37,231 bases of DNA from Flexilinea sp. (GTDB lineage: Bacteria; Chloroflexota; Anaerolineae; Anaerolineales; Anaerolineaceae), in the NCBI GenBank assembly GCA_017432685.1, contig JAFRIR010000024.1:1-37231 (forward strand). The letters are read 5' to 3'. This document shows positions 1 through 8,606 of the stretch, piece by piece. The position numbers and the translations under genes were made by a program. The first letter of the stretch is position 1; the number at the start of each line of letters is the position of its first letter. Under the pieces are notes generated by a model. It was given only the letters and a program-made list of their open reading frames with translations, searched no databases and was not told where the DNA came from.

Positions 1-1
1 C

Positions 2-775
2 ACCCAGGGTGTTGACTACATCCTCTTCACCGGCGTTGTTGAAACCGGTTGGGACGAAGTTCTGAAGGAAGTCAACGAAGCTGAAATTCCGTTGATCCTG
101 CTGGACCGCATGCCCTCCTGCGCTGATCAGATCGATTACGTTGCCGCTTTCGGTGGTGACTTCGTCAAAGAAGGTTACCGTCAGGTTGCCTGGGCCGGCG
201 AATATCTGAAGTCCGTTGGCCGCGATGGCGAAGATGTCCAGGTTGTTATCATGGAAGGTACCACCGGTTCCGGCGCCCAGGTCGGCCGCACCGAAGGTAA
301 CCTCGCTGCCATGGAAAAATATCCTTTCCTGAAACTGGCTGCCCAGCAGTCCGGTAACTTCACCCGCGCTGAAGGTCAGGCTGTCATGGAATCCTGGCTG
401 AAGTCCCTCGACAAGATCGATGTCCTCATTGCCCAGAACGATGACATGGCCCTCGGCGCTATCGACGCCATCAAGGCCGCCGGCCTCGTCCCCGGTAAAG
501 ATATCATCATCGTTGGCTGCGACTCTGTGAAGGCTGCTTTCGACGCCATCGTCGCCGGCGAAATGAACTGCACCGTTGAATGCACACCGCTGTATGGCCC
601 GACCGTTGAATCCTTCATCGAACGCATTGAAGCCGGTGAAGAATTCTCCAAGGAAATCGTACATCCGGAAGAATTCGTCTACGATATGGACGGCGGAATC
701 GTTCTTGAAGATAACGACGGCGGAAGCACCACTTCCATCAAAGCTGCCGATGTCATCGACGAACGCCAGTACTAA
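2..775 (+). CDS. ytfQ: Sugar ABC transporter substrate-binding protein, YtfQ-like (5' truncated)
   Basis: This is the C-terminal part of a periplasmic-binding-protein-like (type 1, COG1879) sugar receptor. The frame is open to the left window edge, so the signal peptide and N-lobe are missing. The visible part follows E. coli YtfQ closely from memory: IPLILLDRMP, then GGDF, QQSGNFTRAEGQAVME, AQNDDMALGAIDAIKAAGL and PGKDIIIVGCDS. YtfQ binds furanose sugars (galactofuranose), and the following araABD genes suggest L-arabinofuranose here. Codon use is strongly biased (GGT, GAC, ATC, TTC), as expected of a very highly expressed binding protein. Two hairpins separate it from the ATPase gene. The family is clear; the exact ligand is inference. 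Confidence 0.9.
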   Translation, partial: TQGVDYILFTGVVETGWDEVLKEVNEAEIPLILLDRMPSCADQIDYVAAFGGDFVKEGYRQVAWAGEYLKSVGRDGEDVQVVIMEGTTGSGAQVGRTEGNLAAMEKYPFLKLAAQQSGNFTRAEGQAVMESWLKSLDKIDVLIAQNDDMALGAIDAIKAAGLVPGKDIIIVGCDSVKAAFDAIVAGEMNCTVECTPLYGPTVESFIERIEAGEEFSKEIVHPEEFVYDMDGGIVLEDNDGGSTTSIKAADVIDERQY

Positions 776-792
776 TCAATTGTAAACATCCT

Positions 793-817
793 GAAGCTCC
801 CCTTATTGGGGAGCTTC
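793..817 (+). terminator. Hairpin after the first binding-protein gene
   Basis: A perfect 10-bp stem (GAAGCTCCCC at 793-802 with GGGGAGCTTC at 808-817) and a 5-nt loop lie 18 bases after the stop codon. There is no T-run, so it looks more like an mRNA 3'-end stabiliser than a full terminator. It would raise binding-protein mRNA over the downstream transporter genes. Confidence 0.6.
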
Positions 818-872
818 AAAATACAGGGCGGATGAGCCTTACTGCAAAAACGCTCTTCCGTCCTGTATTTTT
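818..872 (+). terminator. Second hairpin with T-run, attenuator-like
   Basis: A 15-bp arm at 818-832 pairs with 857-871 (one G-T pair). The loop contains a small inner GAGC/GCTC stem, and the 3' arm ends in TTTTT. It starts directly after the previous hairpin and ends 4 bases before the AAGGAGG of the ATPase gene. It probably terminates part of the transcripts between binding protein and ATPase, and could also mask the ribosome binding site. Confidence 0.6.
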
Positions 873-887
873 AATAAGGAGGGCACC

Positions 888-2399
888 TTGGCAAACGATT
901 ATATTCTTGAAATGAAACAGATCGAGATTCAGTTTCCCGGCGTCAAAGCGCTGGATAAAGTGGATTTCAATCTGAAGCCCGGCGAAGTTCATTCTCTGCT
1001 TGGAGAAAACGGAGCCGGTAAATCTACTCTGATCAAATGTCTGACCGGTGTGAATCATAAAGACGCCGGGACGATCATTTTGGATGGTAAAGAAATCACG
1101 CCGACATCTCCGCAGGATGCCATTGCCATGGGCATCTCAACGGTGTTCCAGGAGATCAATCTTTGTCCGAACCTGACCGTAGCGGAAAACATCTTTGCCG
1201 GACGTCAGCCGATGAAGCACAAACAGGTCAATTGGAAAGAGATCAACAAGCGCGCAGAACAACTGATGCAGCGTTTCCATATGGATATCGATGTGACCCG
1301 TCCGCTTTACGTTTACTCGACTGCGGTGCAGCAGATGGTTTCCATTGCACGGGCTGTTGACATTCAGGCAAAGATCCTCATTCTGGATGAACCGACTTCC
1401 TCTCTGGATGATAATGAAGTGAAGCTGTTATTTGATGTGATGCGCGAGCTGAAAGCGGAAGGCATGGGGATCATCTTCATTACCCACTTCCTTGACCAGA
1501 TCTATCAGATCTCCGACCGCATGACGATTCTCCGGAACGGACACCTGGTTGGTTCTTACAACATTGATGAGCTGACAAAAGTGGAACTGGTCACAAAGAT
1601 GGTTGGTAAGGATATGGATACGATCTTCAACCTGAAGCGTGCCAATGTTGATCCGGACGCTCCCTATATGCTTACCGCAAGTCATATCGGAATCAAGGGC
1701 TCTGTGGAAGATGTTTCCATCAGTCTCAAGAAGGGCGAATTGATGGGCTTTGCCGGCCTTTTGGGATCCGGACGTACCGAAACAGCGGAAATGCTGTTTG
1801 GTGTGAAGAGCGCTGAGACCGGCGAGATCAAAAAGAATGATAAAGTGGTTAACCTCCGCCAGCCGCACGATGCCATTGCCAACAAGATCGCTTTCTGTCC
1901 GGAAGACCGGAAGCGTGATGGGATCATCGGTGATTTGACGATCCGGGAAAATATTGCCCTGGCGCTTCAGGCACGGAGAGGTTTCATGCACCCGATCAGC
2001 CGGAAAGAGCAGGATGAACTTTCTGATAAATTTATCAAAGCCCTTGGCATTGCCACTCCGGATGCCGAAAAGAAAATTGGTGAACTTTCCGGCGGCAATC
2101 AGCAGAAAGTGATTCTTGCCCGCTGGATGGCGACGGATCCGGATGTGCTGATCCTGGATGAACCGACCCGCGGTATTGATGTCGGTGCGAAAGCCGAAAT
2201 CCAGCGTTTGATGCTGGAGATGTGTGACCAGGGACAGTCCGTGATTTTTATCAGTTCCGAGTTGGATGAAATCATCCGTTGTTCCAATCGTATTGAAATT
2301 ATGCGTGACCGCCAAAAAGTCGCTGAAGTCAACGGTGAAGGCTGCACACAGCAGGATATTCTGAACATCATCGCTGAAGGCGCTTCAGCTGTGAAATGA
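888..2399 (+). CDS. ytfR: Sugar ABC transporter ATPase, YtfR-like (two NBDs)
   Basis: A 503-residue cytoplasmic ATPase that powers sugar import, with two fused nucleotide-binding domains as in RbsA/XylG/YtfR. NBD1 has Walker A GENGAGKST and Walker B ILILDEPTSSLD with a degenerate signature (YSTAVQQM). NBD2 has a degenerate Walker A (GLLGSGRTE), a full signature LSGGNQQK and LILDEPTRGID. This one-active-site pattern is normal for the family. Resemblance to E. coli YtfR is strong (FPGVKALDKVDF, FCPEDRKRDGII). The start is TTG at 888, preceded by AAGGAGG; no ATG fits better. It is followed after 9 bases by the first permease gene. Confidence 0.93.
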   Translation: MANDYILEMKQIEIQFPGVKALDKVDFNLKPGEVHSLLGENGAGKSTLIKCLTGVNHKDAGTIILDGKEITPTSPQDAIAMGISTVFQEINLCPNLTVAENIFAGRQPMKHKQVNWKEINKRAEQLMQRFHMDIDVTRPLYVYSTAVQQMVSIARAVDIQAKILILDEPTSSLDDNEVKLLFDVMRELKAEGMGIIFITHFLDQIYQISDRMTILRNGHLVGSYNIDELTKVELVTKMVGKDMDTIFNLKRANVDPDAPYMLTASHIGIKGSVEDVSISLKKGELMGFAGLLGSGRTETAEMLFGVKSAETGEIKKNDKVVNLRQPHDAIANKIAFCPEDRKRDGIIGDLTIRENIALALQARRGFMHPISRKEQDELSDKFIKALGIATPDAEKKIGELSGGNQQKVILARWMATDPDVLILDEPTRGIDVGAKAEIQRLMLEMCDQGQSVIFISSELDEIIRCSNRIEIMRDRQKVAEVNGEGCTQQDILNIIAEGASAVK

Positions 2400-2408
2400 G
2401 GTGAAAGC

Positions 2409-3476
2409 ATGAGCAATAAGAAGTTCAATTTATCAGATATTACAAAATCAAAAATCTTCTGGGCTGTGGTCGCGGAGCTGTTGATCCTCTTTGTATGTCT
2501 TCTCAAGCGCCCTGATTTTTTCAAAATCAGTTACCAGCCTGCGACCGGAATGCTTTACGGTTCTTTGATCGATATCATCAACCGGTCTGCTGAGATCACC
2601 ATTATCGCTTTGGGAATGACGCTTGTGATCGCACTCGGAGGAACTGACCTTTCTGTAGGCGCCTTGGTAGCCGTGGCCGGAGCGATCGCGCTGAAGTTCA
2701 TGCGCTGGGATGTGCTGGTTTACAACACCCCGGGCGACTATACAGTCAAGCCTTTTGCTCTGGCGATCCTTGTTCCTCTTTTTGTCTGCGTTCTGATGGG
2801 TATGTTCAACGGTTTTCTGATCGGTGTCGGCAACATCCAGCCGATCATCGCTACACTGGTCCTGATGGTCTGCGGACGAGGTGTGGCTCAGATCGTTACC
2901 AACGGGAAACAATTCACTACCCAATATTCACCTTTCCGTGTGATTGGACAGGGACATTTCTTGGCGCTTCCAATGCCGATCATCATCACGATCGTCGTGA
3001 TCATTTTGATGTATATTTTTGTCCGCAAGACAGCTTTCGGGACCTTTGTGGAATCCGTCGGTATCAATCGCAGCGCCAGCCGTCTGGCAGGTATTGACGC
3101 GACGAAAGTGATCATCATCGTCTATGCGATCACAGGGCTGCTTTCCGCAATTTCCGGTTTGATCTACTCCAGCCGCATCATGAGTAACGACTCGAACAAT
3201 GCCGGGCTCAACTATGAAATGGACGCAATCCTGGCGGTGGTAATCGGGGGAACCAACATGAACGGCGGTAAGTTCAGCCTTGCCGGTACGGTCATCGGTT
3301 CCATCATCATCCGCACGATCGTCACCTTCGTATACTATTTCGGTATTGTCTCTGAAGCCACGATGGCCTTCAAGGCCCTGATCATCGCAGTCGTGATCGT
3401 TCTGCAGTCTGAACCGGTACGGAATTACTTCTCAAAGAAGTTCGCAAAGAAAAACCCTGCATTGAAGGAGGCATAA
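2409..3476 (+). CDS. ytfT: Sugar ABC transporter permease, YtfT-like
   Basis: A 355-residue inner-membrane permease of the RbsC/AraH family (BPD_transp_2), one half of the heterodimeric pore of the furanose importer. The sequence shows about eight to ten hydrophobic segments, the family motif ALGGTDLSVGALVAVAG and the loop EMDAILAVVIGGTNMNGGKF that contacts the ATPase. It starts at ATG 2409 with GAGGTG upstream, 9 bases after the ATPase stop. An AAGGAGG near its 3' end serves the next gene, which begins one base after its TAA. Gene order (receptor, ATPase, permease, permease) is that of ytfQRT-yjfF. Confidence 0.9.
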   Translation: MSNKKFNLSDITKSKIFWAVVAELLILFVCLLKRPDFFKISYQPATGMLYGSLIDIINRSAEITIIALGMTLVIALGGTDLSVGALVAVAGAIALKFMRWDVLVYNTPGDYTVKPFALAILVPLFVCVLMGMFNGFLIGVGNIQPIIATLVLMVCGRGVAQIVTNGKQFTTQYSPFRVIGQGHFLALPMPIIITIVVIILMYIFVRKTAFGTFVESVGINRSASRLAGIDATKVIIIVYAITGLLSAISGLIYSSRIMSNDSNNAGLNYEMDAILAVVIGGTNMNGGKFSLAGTVIGSIIIRTIVTFVYYFGIVSEATMAFKALIIAVVIVLQSEPVRNYFSKKFAKKNPALKEA

Positions 3477-3477
3477 G

Positions 3478-4530
3478 ATGGCAGAGAAAACAAGCGCTTC
3501 AAAACGCCAGACCTTCTGGAATAAGGTTTTCAATCCGAATTTCATCATGGTTTATGCGGCTATTCTGATCTTCCTGATCATCTACGCATTCGGTGCGATC
3601 ATGTATGGGAAAGTCGGGTTCACAACGCTCCGTACCTTCATCAATATGTTCATTGACAATTCCTATTACGGGATCTCAGCGGTGGGTATGACCATGGTGT
3701 TGATCACCGGGGGCATTGACCTGTCTGTTGCGGCTGTTGCCAGCCTAACCGGTATGATCATCGCTTACGGTACCGGCGTGATGGGAATTCATCCGGCGAT
3801 CTGCATTCTCTTCTCCTTTGTCGTCGGGGTCGGCCTCGGGTTGCTGATGGGCGCAACGATCCAATACCTGAATGTTCCTCCTTTCATCACGACCCTTACC
3901 GGGATGTTCCTTGCCCGGGGTGTCTGCTCTCTGATCAGCCGTGAGTCCCTGACGATTTCACATCCCTGGATCGATCAGCTGGCCGGTTGGAAGATTTATT
4001 TCAAACACTATGTTGATGGAGAATGGGTCAAGGTGAAACCGATCGCATTCATCAATCTGAACTTCATTCTGTTCATCGCGATGATCCTGATCGGGTTCTT
4101 TATTCTGCAGCGGACACGTTTCGGCCGCAACATTTACGCAATTGGCGGCAATGAACAATCCGCGAAACTGATGGGGCTTCCGGTAGCCCGGACAAAGGTG
4201 CTGGTCTATGGCTTCAACGGTTTCTGCTCCGTTCTTGCAGGTGTAGCATATGCGCTTTATGTCAAATCAGGATGGAACCTTTCCCTTCAGGGTGGTGAAT
4301 TGGAAGCGATTTCCAGCGCAGTTATCGGTGGTACGCTGCTGACCGGCGGTGTAGGCAACATGTTGGGAACACTGGTCGGTGTGTTGCTGAAATCTGTCAT
4401 CCCGACATTGATCACTTTCAACGGCAACTTGCTTTCCTGGTGGGGGAAGATCGCGACCGGTGTGCTGCTGCTGATCTTCATCAGCATCCAGACCTTCATC
4501 ACGAATTACTCGACCCGGAAAAAGATTTGA
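3478..4530 (+). CDS. yjfF: Sugar ABC transporter permease, YjfF-like
   Basis: A 350-residue second permease of the first sugar importer, RbsC/YjfF family. It has an N-terminal transmembrane segment, the conserved ITGGIDLSVAAVASLTGM and the ATPase-contacting loop GGELEAISSAVIGGTLLTGG near residues 275-295. Its ATG is one base after the stop codon of the preceding permease and uses an AAGGAGG inside that gene, so the two are translationally coupled. It would pair with the YtfT-like subunit in the membrane. A hairpin about 16 bases downstream probably ends the transport operon before araA. Confidence 0.9.
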   Translation: MAEKTSASKRQTFWNKVFNPNFIMVYAAILIFLIIYAFGAIMYGKVGFTTLRTFINMFIDNSYYGISAVGMTMVLITGGIDLSVAAVASLTGMIIAYGTGVMGIHPAICILFSFVVGVGLGLLMGATIQYLNVPPFITTLTGMFLARGVCSLISRESLTISHPWIDQLAGWKIYFKHYVDGEWVKVKPIAFINLNFILFIAMILIGFFILQRTRFGRNIYAIGGNEQSAKLMGLPVARTKVLVYGFNGFCSVLAGVAYALYVKSGWNLSLQGGELEAISSAVIGGTLLTGGVGNMLGTLVGVLLKSVIPTLITFNGNLLSWWGKIATGVLLLIFISIQTFITNYSTRKKI

Positions 4531-4545
4531 TTTTATGAGAAAAAA

Positions 4546-4583
4546 GAATAGCCGGAAATCATGTTTTTGATACCCGGCTATTC
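4546..4583 (+). terminator. Probable terminator after the first sugar importer
   Basis: A 10-bp stem (GAATAGCCGG at 4546-4555 with CCGGCTATTC at 4574-4583), with a possible inner ATCA/TGAT pairing. A-rich sequence precedes it and only a weak T-rich stretch (ATTTGTC) follows, so read-through into araA is likely. Confidence 0.6.
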
Positions 4584-4639
4584 ATTTGTCATGTCAAACA
4601 GGTGAGTTTAAACTTATCTAACGTGTGTCTTTTTCGATT

Positions 4640-4668
4640 TATAATATAAGCGCCTGAAATTGCAGGCG
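4640..4668 (+). promoter_or_regulatory. Possible araA promoter -10 and downstream dyad
   Basis: A perfect TATAAT lies at 4640-4645 with no convincing -35 at normal spacing. It is followed by the dyad CGCCTG-AAATTG-CAGGCG (4651-4668), which ends just before the AAGGAG of araA. The dyad could be an operator or a 5'-leader hairpin; no AraR or AraC gene is present in the window to match it with. Confidence 0.4.
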
Positions 4669-4682
4669 TCAAGGAGATTAAC

Positions 4683-6146
4683 ATGAGCAAAGAATTTTGG
4701 TTCGTTGTAGGTTCTCAGGACCTTTACGGTGAGGATGTGTTAAAAACTGTGGCTGAACGCGGTGCGGAAATGGCTGCATGGTTGAGCGAAAAACTGCCTT
4801 ATCCATTGATTTATAAAGTGACAGCGATGAGCTCCAATCAGATCACTTCTATCATGAAGGAAGCCAATTTTGATGACAACTGCCTCGGTGTCGTCACCTG
4901 GTGTCACACCTTCTCTCCTTCCAAGATGTGGCTGACCGGTTTGGAACTGCTCCAGAAGCCCTGGTGCCATTTTGCGACTCAGTACAATCTGGAAATTCCT
5001 AATGAAGAAATCGATATGGATTTCATGAACCTGAACCAGGCTGCTCATGGTGACCGGGAACACGGTTTTATCGGCGCACGGCTCCGCAAAGCCCGCAAGA
5101 TCGTGGCCGGTTATTGGAAAGATGAAAAAGTCATTGAGAGACTCGCTGAATTCCAGAAGGTCGCGGTTGGTGTGGATGCATCCAAACATATGAAAGTCAT
5201 GCGTTTCGGCGATAATATGCGCGATGTGGCTGTTACGGAAGGCGACAAAGTCGAAGTCCAGAAGAAACTGGGATGGGAAGTTAACACCTGGGCTGTCGGT
5301 GACCTGGTGAAAGAAATGAATGCCGTCACTGATGAAGAAGTGGAGGCGCTCTTCAACGAATACAAAGCCAATTACGATATAGCTACTGACAATATTAATG
5401 CCATCAAATATCAGGCCCGTGAAGAGATCGCCATCAAAAAGATGATGGACCGCAATGGCTGCAAGGCCTTTTCCAACACATTCCAGGATCTTTACGGTAT
5501 GGAACAGCTTCCGGGGCTTGCTTCTCAGCATCTGATGGCTCAGGGGTATGGCTATGGCGGTGAAGGGGACTGGAAAGTCTCCGCAATGACTTCCATCCTC
5601 AAAGCTATGGGTGAAAACGGAAACGGCGCCAGCGGTTTCATGGAAGATTATACCTATCACCTTGTCAAAGGCCATGAATATTCTCTGGGCGCTCATATGC
5701 TGGAGGTTTGCCCCTCACTTGCCGCAGATAAGCCGCGGATCGAGACCCACCACCTGGGAATCGGTATGAACGAAAAAGATCCTGCCCGTCTGGTCTTCGA
5801 GGGGAAAGCAGGAAAGGGTATTGTTGCTTCTCTGATCGACATGGGCGGACGGCTGCGCCTGATCGTTCAGGACATCGAAGCTGTGAAACCGATCATGCCC
5901 ATGCCGAACCTGCCAGTAGCCCGTGTGATGTGGCGTGCTTTGCCGGACCTGACCGACGGTGTGGAATGCTGGATCACCGCCGGTGGTGCGCATCATACCG
6001 TCCTGAGTTACGATGTCACACCGGAAATGCTGCGCGATTGGGCAAAATTTATGGATATTGAATTCGTTCATATCGACAAAGATACCACTGTTGAAAAGCT
6101 GGAAGATGAACTCTTCATCAAAGATATTGCCTGGAAGCTGAGGTAA
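4683..6146 (+). CDS. araA: L-arabinose isomerase
   Basis: A 487-residue cytoplasmic enzyme that converts L-arabinose to L-ribulose, the first step of bacterial arabinose use. The N-terminus KEFWFVVGSQDLYG and the segment TWCHTFSPSKMWL are family hallmarks. The four Mn-ligand positions of E. coli AraA (E306, E333, H350, H450) are matched by E294 (GYGGEGDWK), E321 (GFMEDYTYH), H338 (GAHMLEVCPS) and H438 (GGAHHT). Length agrees with the family (about 500). The ATG is preceded by AAGGAG. The kinase gene starts 4 bases after its stop, so araA, the kinase and araD form one operon. Confidence 0.97.
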   Translation: MSKEFWFVVGSQDLYGEDVLKTVAERGAEMAAWLSEKLPYPLIYKVTAMSSNQITSIMKEANFDDNCLGVVTWCHTFSPSKMWLTGLELLQKPWCHFATQYNLEIPNEEIDMDFMNLNQAAHGDREHGFIGARLRKARKIVAGYWKDEKVIERLAEFQKVAVGVDASKHMKVMRFGDNMRDVAVTEGDKVEVQKKLGWEVNTWAVGDLVKEMNAVTDEEVEALFNEYKANYDIATDNINAIKYQAREEIAIKKMMDRNGCKAFSNTFQDLYGMEQLPGLASQHLMAQGYGYGGEGDWKVSAMTSILKAMGENGNGASGFMEDYTYHLVKGHEYSLGAHMLEVCPSLAADKPRIETHHLGIGMNEKDPARLVFEGKAGKGIVASLIDMGGRLRLIVQDIEAVKPIMPMPNLPVARVMWRALPDLTDGVECWITAGGAHHTVLSYDVTPEMLRDWAKFMDIEFVHIDKDTTVEKLEDELFIKDIAWKLR

Positions 6147-6150
6147 TTCC

Positions 6151-7704
6151 ATGGATTTAAAAGATACTGTAATAGGCATTGAGCTCGGCTCCACACGGAT
6201 CAAATCGGTTCTTTTGAGTCGGAATCATGCGGTTTTGGCTTCCGGGTCATTCACCTGGGAGAACAGCTTGATCAATGGTATCTGGACATATTCGCTGGAT
6301 GAAGTTGAAAAAGGGCTGCAGGCCTGTTTTGCTGACCTGAAAATGGATGTCCAGCATAAATTCGGCATCAAGCTGACGACTGCCGGCGCAATCGGCATTT
6401 CCGCGATGATGCACGGGTATCTGCCTTTTGACAAAAATGATAATCAGCTTTGTGAGTTCCGCACCTGGCGCAACACGATCACGGCTCATGCTGCTCAGGA
6501 ACTGACTGATGAATTTGGTTTCAACATTCCACAACGCTGGTCCATTGCTCATCTTTATCAGGCTATCCTGAACCACGAAGCTCATGTCCCGGATATCTCT
6601 TATATCACCACCCTTGCCGGTTATGTTCATTATAAATTGAGCGGTAAAAAGGTGATGGGTGTCGGGGAAGCGAGCGGTATGTTCCCCATTGACAGTAAGA
6701 CCGGTCAGTTTGATAAAGCCATGGTGATAAAATTCAACGGGCTGACGGGCCTGGACTTGCTTTCCATGCTGCCGGAGGTTCTGACTGCGGGTGATGACGC
6801 CGGTACGCTGACAAAAGCCGGAGCGCTTTATCTGGATCCCAGCGGTGAATTGGAAGAGGGAATACAATTAGTTCCCTGTGAAGGTGATGCCGGAACCGGT
6901 ATGGCAGCGACCAACAGTGTCCGTGTCCGTACCGGAAATGTTTCAGCCGGAACCAGTGACTTTGCCATGGTTGTTGTTGATAAAGAGTTGAAAGTGCATC
7001 GTGAGATCGATATGGTTACCACGCCTACAGGGAAGCCTGTGGCTATGGTTCACTGCAACAACTGCACCAGTGATATCAATGCATGGGTGAACCTTTTCAA
7101 AGAAAACCTGGAACTTTTCGGTCTGGAAATCGATACCAATACCCTTTATACAAAGCTGTTTAAAGCTGCACTGAAGGGTGAAAACAACTGCGGTGAACTG
7201 ATGAGCTACAATTACTTTTCCGGGGAGGGTGTAACCGACCTGGATGAGGGACGGCCGCTTTTCATCCGCAAGGCTGATTCTAATTTTACACTCGCCAATT
7301 TCATGCGTACGCATATGTACAGCGCTCTTGCTACACTGAAAATCGGTATGGATATCCTTGCTGAAGAAAAAGTTGCTATCGACAAAATCTACGGTCATGG
7401 CGGATTCTTTAAAACCGAGGAAGTCGGACAGCGTATGCTCTCGGCTGCAATCAATGCTCCGGTCTCTGTGATGCAGACAGCCGGAGAAGGCGGTCCTTAC
7501 GGCATGGCGCTTCTGGCGGCATATGTCCTTTGGCGGGATAAAAATGAAAGTCTGGAAGATTACCTTGACAACAGGGTGTTCGCTTCCTGTGAATCAAGCA
7601 CTGTTATGGCGAAAAAATCCGAAGTTGACGGATTTAACAAATTCATCAGAAATTATAAGAACTGCCTTGAAGTTGAAAGGGCTGCAATTAGGAGATTTTT
7701 ATAA
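6151..7704 (+). CDS. araB: FGGY-family carbohydrate kinase, probable L-ribulokinase
   Basis: A 517-residue FGGY kinase expected to phosphorylate L-ribulose to L-ribulose 5-phosphate. The N-terminal ATPase fold begins with [16 protein letters not shown]. The segments [29 protein letters not shown] and the second-lobe [13 protein letters not shown] are visible, as is [20 protein letters not shown]. It is shorter than E. coli AraB (about 566 residues) and appears to belong to the alternative ribulokinase branch found in many anaerobes. Substrate is assigned mainly from its place between araA and araD. The start is ATG 6151 with GAGG at the araA stop; araD begins two bases after its stop. Confidence 0.85.
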   Translation: MDLKDTVIGIELGSTRIKSVLLSRNHAVLASGSFTWENSLINGIWTYSLDEVEKGLQACFADLKMDVQHKFGIKLTTAGAIGISAMMHGYLPFDKNDNQLCEFRTWRNTITAHAAQELTDEFGFNIPQRWSIAHLYQAILNHEAHVPDISYITTLAGYVHYKLSGKKVMGVGEASGMFPIDSKTGQFDKAMVIKFNGLTGLDLLSMLPEVLTAGDDAGTLTKAGALYLDPSGELEEGIQLVPCEGDAGTGMAATNSVRVRTGNVSAGTSDFAMVVVDKELKVHREIDMVTTPTGKPVAMVHCNNCTSDINAWVNLFKENLELFGLEIDTNTLYTKLFKAALKGENNCGELMSYNYFSGEGVTDLDEGRPLFIRKADSNFTLANFMRTHMYSALATLKIGMDILAEEKVAIDKIYGHGGFFKTEEVGQRMLSAAINAPVSVMQTAGEGGPYGMALLAAYVLWRDKNESLEDYLDNRVFASCESSTVMAKKSEVDGFNKFIRNYKNCLEVERAAIRRFL

Positions 7705-7706
7705 AA

Positions 7707-8399
7707 ATGCTCGAAGAATTAAAACAACAAGTCTATGAAGCCAACATGCTTCTGCCGAAGTATAACCTGGTGATCTTCACCTGGGGTAATGTCAGCGGTA
7801 TTGACCGCGAAAGCAAGCTGATGGTCATCAAACCCAGCGGTGTGGAATATGATGAACTGAAGCCGGAAGACATGGTGGTCGTCAGCATTGAGACCGGTGA
7901 AAAGGTGGAAGGCAAGTACAAGCCCTCCAGCGATACGGCGACTCATGTGGTGCTGTATAACGCGTTTCCGAACATTGGCGGTGTTGTTCACACCCACAGT
8001 AAATGGGCGGTTTCCTATGCCCAGGCCGGTGTTCCGATCCGCCCGCTTGGTACCACCCATGGTGACTATTTTTATGGCGCCATCCCCTGCACCCGCAAGA
8101 TGACCGATGCGGAGATCAAGGGAAAATACGAACTGGAAACCGGCAATGTGATCGCGGAGACTTTCCGCGAGATCGATCCGGATGCGATCCCGGGTGTGCT
8201 GGTACACTCCCACGGTCCTTTCTCCTGGGGTACTGATCCGTTCAACGCGGTCCATAACATGATGGTGATGGAGACTGTTGCCGAAATGAACTATCATGCG
8301 GAAATGCTTTATCCTGCCCTGCCCGATATGCAGCAGACACTTTTGGATAAGCATTATCTGCGCAAACATGGGAAAAACGCCTATTACGGGCAGATTTAG
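7707..8399 (+). CDS. araD: L-ribulose-5-phosphate 4-epimerase
   Basis: A 230-residue class II aldolase-fold enzyme that turns L-ribulose 5-phosphate into D-xylulose 5-phosphate for the pentose phosphate pathway. The binding segments GNVSGID and [10 protein letters not shown] are present. Residues D76, H95 and H97 (SSDTATH and VVHTHSKW) fall at the same numbers as the E. coli catalytic and zinc residues, and [12 protein letters not shown] carries the third metal histidine. Length matches the family (231). An AGGAGA lies at the 3' end of the kinase gene. A heptamer-repeat region, not a clear terminator, follows the gene. Confidence 0.97.
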   Translation: MLEELKQQVYEANMLLPKYNLVIFTWGNVSGIDRESKLMVIKPSGVEYDELKPEDMVVVSIETGEKVEGKYKPSSDTATHVVLYNAFPNIGGVVHTHSKWAVSYAQAGVPIRPLGTTHGDYFYGAIPCTRKMTDAEIKGKYELETGNVIAETFREIDPDAIPGVLVHSHGPFSWGTDPFNAVHNMMVMETVAEMNYHAEMLYPALPDMQQTLLDKHYLRKHGKNAYYGQI

Positions 8400-8400
8400 G

Positions 8401-8516
8401 TATTAGTGAATAGGATATAGGAAATAGGGAATAGTGGGTATAAAGGTTAGATGTTAAGTCTATGATAGAAATATCTGAACTAACAACTACTGACCACTAA
8501 CCACTGACCACTGACC
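8401..8516. repeat. Heptamer-period intergenic repeat, locus A
   Basis: From 8401 to about 8456 the sequence runs in degenerate 7-base units of the type NNATAGG. From 8475 to 8516 it runs in units of the type ACTGACC, with four tandem units at 8489-8516 (one ACTAACC). The first part is G/A/T-rich and the second C/A/T-rich, so the two halves are partly complementary, though less clearly than at loci B and D. It lies between araD and the next binding-protein gene. Confidence 0.7.
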
Positions 8517-8606
8517 ACCGATGGTAAATCGACGTTTGTTTTGAACGAAGGTGCGCCTGCTGTGCGTTTGGGACAAAAGTCTGATCAAAAAAAGGAGTAA
8601 TAAATC

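Noticed and set aside
1428-2315. Long open frame on the - strand opposite the first ATPase gene
   Set aside because: It lies fully antisense to a certain gene, has no ribosome binding site and its translation has no recognisable domain; long antisense frames follow from the codon bias here. The same holds for the frames opposite araA, the receptors and oppDF.
4600-4682. Riboswitch upstream of araA
   Set aside because: The leader is under 40 bases after the -10 box, with only one small dyad; too short for a known sugar-responsive riboswitch.
8475-8516. CRISPR array or phage attachment site from the short tandem repeats
   Set aside because: Units are 7 bases with no spacers, no cas genes and no integrase nearby.
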